Assembly: GCF_009720775.1 (NCBI RefSeq)
Contig: NZ_WNKW01000006.1
Coordinates: forward strand, 186,001 to 250,000
Reading direction: 5' to 3'
DNA: 64,000 nt
Source: Pseudoduganella danionis
Lineage (GTDB): Bacteria; Pseudomonadota; Gammaproteobacteria; Burkholderiales; Burkholderiaceae_D
Below, piece after piece: positions 8,303 to 15,805 of this stretch. Numbering within the stretch: the stretch's first letter is position 1; each line of letters starts with the position of its first letter. Made by a program: the position numbers and the translations under genes. The notes below the pieces were generated by a model. That model worked only from the letters and a program-made list of their open reading frames with translations, was not told where the DNA came from and did no database searches.

Positions 8303-10771
8303 TTAGAACTTGTAGCTGGCCCGCACGTAGTAGTAGCCGCCGTTGATGCCGAACGGCGAGAACGATGGCAGCACCGTCACTGCCGCATTGTCGCCGGCGG
8401 CACGCTGGTCCGCCAGCAGCAGCGGATTGATCCCGTCCGGATACTTGTTGAACAGATTGTTGGCACCGACGGCCAGCGACCAGTCCTTGTTGATCTTGTA
8501 GCCCACTTCCAGATCGGTAATCGCCGTGGTCGAGATTTCGTTCTTGTGATACACCGAACCATCTTCGCTGCCATAGTTCGACGAAGGACCATAAATGGCT
8601 TCGCGCAGGTTGACCGTCCAGTTACCGATCTTCCACAGCGCGCCCAGATTCAAACGCAGTTTCGGCGAAGCCGTTTCCAGATCGGAGATCGCAGTCTGGT
8701 CCAGCAGCGTCTGTGGCAGCAACTGTTTAGGCGCCTGATTGATCTTCACCACTTCCACCTTGTTGTAGTTGGCGGCCAGCGACCAGTCCACCTTGCCCGC
8801 CGTGCCATAGCTCTCGGCCAGCGTGGCGACGAACTCCAGCCCGCGGCTACGGGTGTTGACGGCGTTCGAGAAGATGTTGATACCGGTCTGGCTGACAGTG
8901 CTATCGAGTACATTGCCATTGGCCTTGATGGCCGCGACCACGGCAGGCGAATTGACTGCGCCACCGGAACCGTACAGCGCACCGGAACCGACGATGCGGT
9001 CACGGATGGTGATCTGGTAGGCATCGAGCGTGATGGCCAGATTGCTGGTCGGGTTCAGCACCATGCCGAGGCTGAAGTTGGTCGAGTGCTCAGGCTTGAG
9101 GCCATCCACGCCCACCAGCTTGGCGCCGGCCGAATTCGGCGCCAACTGCACGAAGGCACTGGTCGGGCTGACGTTGGTGGCCGAGTAGTATTCCTCGGCC
9201 AACGTCGGCGCACGGAAGCCGTTGCTGAAGGTACCGCGCAGCGCGAAGGCCGGCGTGAAGTCGTAGCGGGTGGTGAACTTGCCCACTTTGGCGTTGCCGA
9301 AATCGCTGAAATGCTCGTAGCGTGCGGCCAGATCCAGGGTCAGATCCGCCACCGGATTACCGGCGAAATCGATATACGCTGCCTGATTGGTACGGCGGTG
9401 CGAGCCCGCGTCAGTCAGCGAGAAGCCCGGATAGGATTGCGAACCTTCCTTGTAGCGCGAAGCAGCATCGCCGGCTTCGATTTCGTACTTGTCGATGCGG
9501 TGTTCCAGACCCGTGGCGACGGTCAGCGGCTTGGCCCAGCCGATGGCAAACTCATTGCTCGCTTCCAGCGTGGTGGTCAACTGGCTGGCAATGAAGGCAC
9601 CGGCACGGAAGTTGGTCGGCGTGGAACCGGTGTCGTTGAACAGCGAGACATTGCCCGAATCGGCCACACCGATCTTGCTGGTGTCCTTGCCGTAGGTGCT
9701 GCTCAAGTCCATATTCCAGCCAGCCAGCGTACCTTTGATACCGGCCGTCAGCGCAAAGTCGTCCTGCTTCAGCGTCTCCTTGGGCGAGAAGCCGGTAGGA
9801 TAGACTTTCGGCAGGCGGCTAGGCAGGCGGTAGTTCTCATAGGCGCGCGCTTCCTTGTGGCCGTAGGTGGCGATGGCGTATAGCTGGCTGCCCGGTGCGA
9901 AGTCATAACCGAAGTTCGCGGCCAGTACGTTCAGGTGGTATTGCGCGTCGCCGGAAATGTGGTTGACATGCGGGTAGCCCGGATGCTGGAACATGCCCGG
10001 ATAGGCCGCCATATTGGCCGGATTGACCACGCGTGGATCGAGGCCGCCACGGTCGCTATAACCGTGATACTTGGATTCGCCCGTGATGCTCAGATAGGCA
10101 TCCTGGAACGGTTCCAAACCGACGTTGAAAGCGCCGTCACCGGTACGGCCGCCACCATCAACATAGCCGCCGCCCGTCGCGGTGGCCGTGCCGCCATGGT
10201 TGTTGGATTTGAGGATGATGTTGATCACGCCGGCAATCGCATCGGAACCATACTGGGCGGCAGCGCCGTCCTGCAGCACTTCGATGTGATCGATGGCCGC
10301 AACCGGAATGTAGTTCAGGTCGGCCGCTGCGCCGCCCTGGTAAGGGCCACCGAGTACGGCCAGATTGGCCGTACCGTGGCGGCGCTTACCGTTGATCAGC
10401 ACCAGCGTATCGTTGGGGCTCAGGCCGCGCAGGCGGGCCGACAGCGTCAGGTTGGCAGTGTCGCCGCCAAAGGCCTGTGCCGTGAACGAGGGCAGATTCT
10501 GCGCCAGCGCCTGGATCAGGTCCGGCTGGCCGGTGCGCTGCAGCGCGCTGGCATCGAGCACCTGTATCGGCGAAGCGCTGTTCTCCACTTTCATGCCGCT
10601 GGCGCGGGTACCCGTCACGATCACGGCGCTGACAGCCTCGCCGGCGACATCAGCCGGTGCGGCCGCCGCACCGGCAACCGCATCCACCGCAGGCGCGGCA
10701 GCATAGGCAGAGCCCATCAGCAGAGTGGACATCACGGCGGCGACGCCGGTCTTCAATTGAACCTTGTGCAT
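8303..10771 (-). CDS. TonB-dependent receptor
   Basis: 822 residues, an outer-membrane 22-strand-type transporter. Signal peptide 1-25 (cleavage after AYA), a short Ala-rich segment, the plug domain at about 50-170 ('VIVTGTRASG', 'VLINGKRRHG', 'VAAIDHIEVLQDGAAAQYGSDAIAGVINIILK'-type plug end), then the beta-barrel ending in the C-terminal 'RASYKF' with terminal Phe. No siderophore-receptor marker is obvious. The Ser/Gly/Asn-rich barrel resembles receptors for peptides or other organic substrates. It is the last gene of the operon with the flavin amine oxidase, cytochrome c and RidA, 45 bp after RidA, and is followed by a terminator. I infer that it brings in the amine or amino-acid-containing substrate of that oxidase. 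Confidence 0.92.
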   Translation of the reverse strand: MHKVQLKTGVAAVMSTLLMGSAYAAAPAVDAVAGAAAAPADVAGEAVSAVIVTGTRASGMKVENSASPIQVLDASALQRTGQPDLIQALAQNLPSFTAQAFGGDTANLTLSARLRGLSPNDTLVLINGKRRHGTANLAVLGGPYQGGAAADLNYIPVAAIDHIEVLQDGAAAQYGSDAIAGVINIILKSNNHGGTATATGGGYVDGGGRTGDGAFNVGLEPFQDAYLSITGESKYHGYSDRGGLDPRVVNPANMAAYPGMFQHPGYPHVNHISGDAQYHLNVLAANFGYDFAPGSQLYAIATYGHKEARAYENYRLPSRLPKVYPTGFSPKETLKQDDFALTAGIKGTLAGWNMDLSSTYGKDTSKIGVADSGNVSLFNDTGSTPTNFRAGAFIASQLTTTLEASNEFAIGWAKPLTVATGLEHRIDKYEIEAGDAASRYKEGSQSYPGFSLTDAGSHRRTNQAAYIDFAGNPVADLTLDLAARYEHFSDFGNAKVGKFTTRYDFTPAFALRGTFSNGFRAPTLAEEYYSATNVSPTSAFVQLAPNSAGAKLVGVDGLKPEHSTNFSLGMVLNPTSNLAITLDAYQITIRDRIVGSGALYGSGGAVNSPAVVAAIKANGNVLDSTVSQTGINIFSNAVNTRSRGLEFVATLAESYGTAGKVDWSLAANYNKVEVVKINQAPKQLLPQTLLDQTAISDLETASPKLRLNLGALWKIGNWTVNLREAIYGPSSNYGSEDGSVYHKNEISTTAITDLEVGYKINKDWSLAVGANNLFNKYPDGINPLLLADQRAAGDNAAVTVLPSFSPFGINGGYYYVRASYKF

Positions 10772-10816
10772 GGTGATTCCTCGTTGATTAGTAAAGTAGG
10801 GTAAAGCGGTGATGAA

Positions 10817-11344
10817 TTATTTTTTCGCGGCCAGCACTTCGATTTCCACCAGCCAGCCCGGATTGCTCAGCGCTGCCACCTGCACCACGGCGCGCGCGGG
10901 CAGGCTGGTCTGGCTACCGCCGAAATGCTGGGTATAGGCTTCCATGAAGCCCTTGGTGTCGGCCTTGCCGCCCTTGGCCGGATCACCGACCAGATACACC
11001 GTCATCTTGATCACGTCCGGCATATCGAGCTTCATGCCCTGCAGGATTTCCTTGATCTTTTTCAGCACCGTTTCCGACTGGGTGCGGGTATCGCCAAACG
11101 CTGCGATCGAATCCGGTGCTGCGCTGCTGTCGACGACGGCCGGCACCTGGCCGCTGACGAAGTGCAGCGTGGCGGTCGGTGGCACGGTCACCGCCAGTGC
11201 AATCGGGAAGTCCGAACCGGGGATCTTGTGGCGCACGATGTCCGCCGCCTTGGGTGCGGCGGCTGCACTCTGGCATGCCAGTGCCAGAGCGGCGGGCACC
11301 ATCAGGCCGGCCAGTACGCGTTGCAGATTTGCGGGAGTTTTCAT
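10817..11344 (-). CDS. Exported RidA / YjgF family enamine-imine deaminase
   Basis: 175 residues. Unlike cytosolic RidA, it starts with a clear Sec signal peptide (about 1-29, ending SAAAAP). The RidA core (about 40-173) contains 'FVSGQVP', 'SETVLKKIKEILQGMKLDMPDVIKMTVYL'-type helix and strand, and the 'PARAVVQVAAL...VEIEVLA' end. The Arg in 'PAR' is the family carboxylate-binding, activity-linked Arg (Arg105 in E. coli RidA), and the Glu of 'EIE' is in place. RidA enzymes hydrolyse reactive imines/enamines to keto acids and ammonia. It lies 13 bp after the cytochrome gene, downstream of a flavin amine oxidase whose product would be an imine. I infer a periplasmic imine deaminase. Confidence 0.88.
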   Translation of the reverse strand: MKTPANLQRVLAGLMVPAALALACQSAAAAPKAADIVRHKIPGSDFPIALAVTVPPTATLHFVSGQVPAVVDSSAAPDSIAAFGDTRTQSETVLKKIKEILQGMKLDMPDVIKMTVYLVGDPAKGGKADTKGFMEAYTQHFGGSQTSLPARAVVQVAALSNPGWLVEIEVLAAKK

Positions 11345-11357
11345 GTTGTTTGCTCTT

Positions 11358-11771
11358 TCAATGTTTGTTGGACATCTGGCCGTTGCTAAAAGGTTCTACC
11401 TGCAGCACATCGCGCAGGGCCATGACTTCGGCCTCGCTCAGCGGTGCTGCCTGATTGCCCCAGCTACTGCGGACGAAACTGAGAATGGTGGAAATATCCT
11501 GATCGCTCAGGCTCTCGCTGAAATCGGGCATGCCGCCCCGCCCTTTGAGCAGCACAGTGGCGACGTCGGTACTTTTCCCCTGCACGAATTTGTTCCCTGC
11601 CAGCGCAGGGAAAGCGCCCGGTATGCCTTTGCCGGTGGGCTGGTGACAGGCCGCGCAGTTTTTCAGGAACAGCGCCTTGCCATCCATACCGTCCGCCCGA
11701 GCTGCTGCCGTAGCCACTGCAGCGAGGGCAGCAAACGCCAGCAGCGCGCATTTGATCAGTTGCTGTTTCAT
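11358..11771 (-). CDS. Periplasmic mono-haem class I cytochrome c
   Basis: 137 residues: signal peptide 1-26 (cleavage ARA), haem-binding CAACH at 39-43, and a probable axial Met81 in 'GRGGMPDF'. One haem, about 11 kDa mature, similar to small electron-transfer cytochromes of alcohol and amine dehydrogenases. The start ATG at 11771 overlaps the stop of the amine oxidase gene by four bases (ATGA), so translation is probably coupled. I infer it as an electron carrier for the upstream flavoenzyme, in place of or besides O2. A longer frame upstream is inside the oxidase gene and is not used. Confidence 0.9.
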   Translation of the reverse strand: MKQQLIKCALLAFAALAAVATAAARADGMDGKALFLKNCAACHQPTGKGIPGAFPALAGNKFVQGKSTDVATVLLKGRGGMPDFSESLSDQDISTILSFVRSSWGNQAAPLSEAEVMALRDVLQVEPFSNGQMSNKH

Positions 11772-13375
11772 ACGCTGGCCCTCGCATGGATTTTGGCGAT
11801 CTGCTGCCAGGCCGATTCGATCGCGCCGGCCTGCCAGCCCGTCAGATAGCTCAGGTGCTCGCCGGCCAGCAGCACGCGGCCCTCGCCTTCCACCAGCGTG
11901 GGATAGGCGGCGGCACGGGTCTTCTCGGTCCATTCGGCCCAGCCACCGAGGTTGTACTGCACACGGTGCCAGGCAACGGAGAACGCCGTCTCGAAGTTCT
12001 CGCTGTACTGCGGGAATATCTTCTGGCCGGCCGCCAGCGCAAACGCAGCACGCTCCTGCGGCGACAGCGCACTGATTTCGATGGCGCTCGTCTGGTACTG
12101 GTAGTAACCGAGCAGCACGCCTTTTTTCCCCTGCCAGCCGGTCGATGGCAGCGAGATGGTGTTAATGCCTTTCAGGTCGGTCAGGATATGGCCACCATAC
12201 AGTTGCTCGTCTTCTTCCCAGAAGCGGCGCTTCATCTGCAGGCCGATTTTGCCGACCGGCGCATAGGACACCGTGGCGATGGCCTTTTTGAATTTGTCCG
12301 AAAAATCCGTGTCGATCTGGCGCAGCACGGACAGGGGAATCGCACACAGGCAGTAGTCCGCGCTGATGCTGGCCAGTTTGCCGCTGCCCGTGTCCTTGTA
12401 GGTCACGGTCACGCCCTTGTCGTTCTGACGGATAGTCTGTACTTCCGAGCGGTAGCGGATATTCTTGCCGACGCGTTTCTCGAACGCTTTGGCGATGGCG
12501 TCCATCCCGCCGACGGGCTGGAACATGGTGTTCTGCATGGGGAAGTCCTGCACGGCGCTGTAGACGTGGCCCAGCTTGGAAGCCAACAGCTCCTTGAAGC
12601 CGAGCGGATCGGACGGCGTGCCGGCACCGGGCGTAATGCCGGCACCGGGATTGACGGCATAACCACGGCCGCTACGACCCTTGTACTGCAGATCGGCGCC
12701 GGCCAGTTGGCCTTCATGCGCCAGATAGTCGAGCAGCAGGCGCTTGTCATCTTCAGTCAGTTGCTGGTCGAGCTGGCGGTTTTTGACGGACTTGGCCAGC
12801 AGTTCGGAAACGTGGCCGCGCATATCGGCCTTGATTTCCGCCACGCGCATGCGTTTGCCTGCAAACGGACCGGCATTGTCCGAGTAGACAAAAGCATGGT
12901 CGTTATCATTGACCATCACTTCCAGCGGCACTTCGAACAGCCGCGTGTAATGCAGCGTGGACTGATGGTGCAGCGGAATCCGCCATGGCCCGTGATTGAT
13001 GTAGTGGCCCTGATCGAACTCGCAGGTCTGCTTCTCGCCACCGAGCTCCGTCAGGCTGAAGCCTTTACGGGCCGTCTGGCAGCGGCCGCCGGCAAAGCTG
13101 CGCGCTTCCAGTATCTGGCAATGGTAGCCCAGCTTGCCCAGTTCGTAGGCAGCCGTCATGCCGGCCAGACCGGCGCCGAGTATCAGCACCTTCTTGCCTT
13201 TACCGCTACCGCTCAGGGCAGGCGGCGCCGACGCCGTCGAGCCTATGCCCATGCCCCATGCATTCATGGTATTCAGCAGCAGCCCAGTACCGCCCACCGC
13301 TGCGGCGCGATACAGGAAGTCCCTGCGAGTAAATGAACTAAACGATTTAAACTGTTTAACTACTTTGCTTTCCAT
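11768..13375 (-). CDS. Tat-exported flavin monoamine oxidase / L-amino-acid oxidase family protein
   Basis: 535 residues. The N-terminus has a twin-arginine signal 'FTRRDFLYRA' (Arg17, Arg18) with a hydrophobic stretch to about 40, so it is exported folded with FAD bound. The Rossmann motif 'LGAGLAGM' is at 66-73, followed by 'LEARSFAGGRC', the GGRxxT-type FAD motif. 'PVGKIGLQMKRRFWEED' supplies the conserved lysine region, and 'LLAGEHLSYLTGWQAGAIES' is the C-terminal FAD-binding end. This is the amine oxidase family (PF01593: MAO, L-amino-acid oxidase, tryptophan 2-monooxygenase). ATG 13375 has GAGGAAG upstream; the 13435 start would bury the Tat signal. First gene of the operon with cytochrome c, RidA and a TonB receptor. 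Substrate unknown. Confidence 0.9.
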   Translation of the reverse strand: MESKVVKQFKSFSSFTRRDFLYRAAAVGGTGLLLNTMNAWGMGIGSTASAPPALSGSGKGKKVLILGAGLAGMTAAYELGKLGYHCQILEARSFAGGRCQTARKGFSLTELGGEKQTCEFDQGHYINHGPWRIPLHHQSTLHYTRLFEVPLEVMVNDNDHAFVYSDNAGPFAGKRMRVAEIKADMRGHVSELLAKSVKNRQLDQQLTEDDKRLLLDYLAHEGQLAGADLQYKGRSGRGYAVNPGAGITPGAGTPSDPLGFKELLASKLGHVYSAVQDFPMQNTMFQPVGGMDAIAKAFEKRVGKNIRYRSEVQTIRQNDKGVTVTYKDTGSGKLASISADYCLCAIPLSVLRQIDTDFSDKFKKAIATVSYAPVGKIGLQMKRRFWEEDEQLYGGHILTDLKGINTISLPSTGWQGKKGVLLGYYQYQTSAIEISALSPQERAAFALAAGQKIFPQYSENFETAFSVAWHRVQYNLGGWAEWTEKTRAAAYPTLVEGEGRVLLAGEHLSYLTGWQAGAIESAWQQIAKIHARASV

Positions 13376-13696
13376 CTGCTTCCTCACCGATTTGCCAAAA
13401 GACTGATGCGCAAGTGATGCCGCTATGACTACCATCTAGCAATCGGTGTGCCACACATGAATAAACAAATAAACTTGCTTCGTATTGAAAGCAGCCCTTT
13501 ATTCATATGGTTTACTTTCGCGGGGCATGTAAGCGCCACGAAAGGCGGGAGAAAACGACTTTATTTTCAACCACCATTTTCTATCGACCAAGGTGCAATA
13601 GAAAAATCACGCGCAGCGCACCACAGCGATGCGCCAGCGTCCAGAAAAATACAAAGGGGAATGGAATACGATGCGAAAAATAGCAGACGCACCAGC
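13376..13696. other. AT-richer intergenic region upstream of the amine-oxidase operon
   Basis: About 320 bp of visibly lower GC than its surroundings, between the start of the oxidase gene and the stop of the transposase-like gene, both on the minus strand. It must hold the operon promoter. A plus-strand open frame crosses it (13448-13738), but it lacks a good ribosome site and runs into the opposing gene. No insertion-sequence ends or clear operator were recognised. Confidence 0.5.
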
Positions 13697-15565
13697 CTAG
13701 TTCACATAGCTGGCGTAGTTGTGCGTAGTAGCACGTAGCAAGGCCGAGTTGGTGCGCTCTGTAGTGCGCGGCAGCAGTGCATATTCCACCTGCGTCAGCG
13801 GCTGCGTCGCACTGCTATCGAGCATATGGCAGGCGTGGTACTGCATTGGTGCGGCGGCATCGAGCAGATAGATGGTTTCCATATCGGCCGGATCATAGGC
13901 CACCCGCACCATCCATGGCCCGCGCGTACGGGCCCGTTCGAACCAGCCTTCGTCGAAAGCGCGCATGCAGGTATAACGCTGATTGAACAACTGTATGCCT
14001 GCGCTACCGACCAGCGCCTCGGCCACGGGCAGCAGGCTACAGCGCAGCAGGTGCTCGGGATAGGTTCTCAACGCATTGCCGCAGCTGGCCATGCCCTGCT
14101 GCCAGCGCTGCACTGGCGTGGCTCCGTCCAGCATGGTGCGGGTGTTGTAGTACAGGATGGCATCGAGCAGCAGACGCTGGAATTCATCGAGGTCCAGCAC
14201 CGCGTCCAGCCGCCCTGCGGCGGGCTGCGCTGCCGCAGGCAGCAGGCGGAAACGCCGCTCAAACACGGGCTGCCATGCTGGCGGACTTTCGAGCGCCACG
14301 CAGACGGGCAAATTGAAATTGTTCAGCAAGGGCGTGAACACGCCGCCCGTACCCAGTTCCGGCGCCAGCTTCAGGCTGGCCGGCAGGTGCTGCGCGGGCC
14401 AGTCGGCTGCAACGATTTCCCGCCCGTACGCGGCGCAATAGCGCACCTTGTTGGCACCGCACTGGGCCAGTGCCAGCAGCGCATGAGCCCGGCTTACACC
14501 ACCGAAGCCCACGTAGTAGCCGGTAATGAGCTGGCTATAGGCATCCGTCACCACATACAGCCATGGCCGGCCTATGGTCTGCAACGCGTCCGCGCGCGAC
14601 ACCAGTTGCAGCTCCACCTGTAGCACGCTCAGACCGAAAGCTGTACCGGGGCGCCCGGCCGCTGCGCCGCTGGCGGGCATAGTTGCCGATACCTCGGCCC
14701 TCGCTCGCCCGGACTCGCCGGCCGCAGCGCTGCGGCATTCCGGCGCCCGGGCCGGCATCGCTGCTGCCGCGCCAGCGGTACGGCGCTGCACCTGTGCCGG
14801 CCGATCGTCATCGTAATCGAGCCAGTAGTTGAACTGGCCGAAGCTGGGCAGGCTGTCATGGGGCGCCGCCTGCACGGCGACGATGCGGCCCGTCTCGCCA
14901 TCGATCTGGCGGCTGCAGAAAAAATCGGCCAGCATCTGCCGGTAAGCCCCCTGCCGCGAAAAGCGCGCATATGTGGCCGCGTAGCGCGCCACCGCGACGC
15001 GGATCACGCGGCGAATATCCTCATCCACATTCACGCCCGCGCTATCGGCCGTACCATCCTTGCGCGGGCGCCCGCGCTTGACGCCGGCCGTCGCCTGACG
15101 CAGTTTGCCCCGTCCGCCGGAATTGGCATAGTCGGGCAGCAGCGCGTTCGGCGTCTGGCCACGTTGCCAGTAGCGGCGCAGATAGCGGTACACCGTGGGA
15201 TGCGAAACGCCATGCTGAAGCGTCGCCTGCGCCACCAGTGCGCCACGTAGCTGGGCCTCATAAATGGCCGGCTCCTGCGCCACCAGCGGCGCAATGATCT
15301 GCCATGCCTTGTCGCGCAGGGCCAGATGTGCGGCGGCGGGCTGCTGCTGCCCCAATAGCGTCAAATAGGGATCGCTGCCGGCTTTGCTGGCACGCCCTGC
15401 CGCCAGATCGGCCTGGATGCGTGCGAGCGTCCAGCGTTCCACCTCGCTGCCCTGCGCCGCCACATCGTATAGATAGGCGTGACGCTGCCTGGGATCTATC
15501 CACAATATGCGCAGCGTGCGCGCCACCGGCTGCGTGTAATGCAGCAGCTCATTGCGTAGCAACAT
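13697..15565 (-). CDS. TniA/TnsB-like (Mu-type) integrase-core protein with degraded catalytic residues
   Basis: 622 residues from ATG 15565. Parts in order: N-terminal helix-turn-helix-like region, integrase/RNase-H-like core (about 310-450) with 'TIGRPWLYVVTDAYSQLITGYYVGF' typical of TnsB/TniA cores, and a C-terminal Mu-type beta-barrel ('IQLFNQRYTC'). The first catalytic Asp, normally in a 'QIDxT'-like strand, is replaced: here the strand reads LQVELQ, with Glu318. The second Asp region reads 'APELGTGG' instead of the expected 'xxDxG', while the final Glu persists in 'FERRF'. No TniB/TnsC, TnsA, target-site protein or terminal repeats are nearby. It may be a relic or a domesticated DNA-binding protein. 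ATG 15640 is an alternative start. Confidence 0.75.
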   Translation of the reverse strand: MLLRNELLHYTQPVARTLRILWIDPRQRHAYLYDVAAQGSEVERWTLARIQADLAAGRASKAGSDPYLTLLGQQQPAAAHLALRDKAWQIIAPLVAQEPAIYEAQLRGALVAQATLQHGVSHPTVYRYLRRYWQRGQTPNALLPDYANSGGRGKLRQATAGVKRGRPRKDGTADSAGVNVDEDIRRVIRVAVARYAATYARFSRQGAYRQMLADFFCSRQIDGETGRIVAVQAAPHDSLPSFGQFNYWLDYDDDRPAQVQRRTAGAAAAMPARAPECRSAAAGESGRARAEVSATMPASGAAAGRPGTAFGLSVLQVELQLVSRADALQTIGRPWLYVVTDAYSQLITGYYVGFGGVSRAHALLALAQCGANKVRYCAAYGREIVAADWPAQHLPASLKLAPELGTGGVFTPLLNNFNLPVCVALESPPAWQPVFERRFRLLPAAAQPAAGRLDAVLDLDEFQRLLLDAILYYNTRTMLDGATPVQRWQQGMASCGNALRTYPEHLLRCSLLPVAEALVGSAGIQLFNQRYTCMRAFDEGWFERARTRGPWMVRVAYDPADMETIYLLDAAAPMQYHACHMLDSSATQPLTQVEYALLPRTTERTNSALLRATTHNYASYVN

Positions 15566-15763
15566 CGACACCCCGGCAATTTTTTCTGGCCATACCCCGC
15601 TCCCGTCTGCGTTCCTTAGCGCTTTCCCCTGCCTATGCAATAAGCGCGCCAGATGGCTGCACGGGCCTGCCGCCCGTCAGGCCGCGCAAGTGAAGCACGA
15701 AAAGCTTGATATTGGTGCAATGCAGCAGACGCGCGCACTGAGTCCGTGCACGGGCAGAAACGA

Positions 15764-15787
15764 CAACAGGGCCTTGCGGCCCTGTTG
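15764..15787 (-). terminator. Probable terminator of deaD
   Basis: Perfect 10-bp stem (15764-15773 / 15778-15787) with a 4-nt loop, located 19 bp beyond the deaD stop on the minus strand. The following minus-strand tract is only modestly T-rich (TCGTTTCTG). Confidence 0.6.
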
Positions 15788-15805
15788 GAGAGGAGGAAAA
15801 AGCGA

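Noticed and set aside
13448..13738. 96-codon plus-strand frame upstream of the amine-oxidase operon
   Set aside because: No good ribosome site, atypical composition, lies in the promoter region and runs antisense into the transposase-like gene.
13697..15565. Active Tn7/Tn5053-like transposon
   Set aside because: No partner genes, no terminal inverted repeats or target duplication seen, and catalytic residues appear lost.
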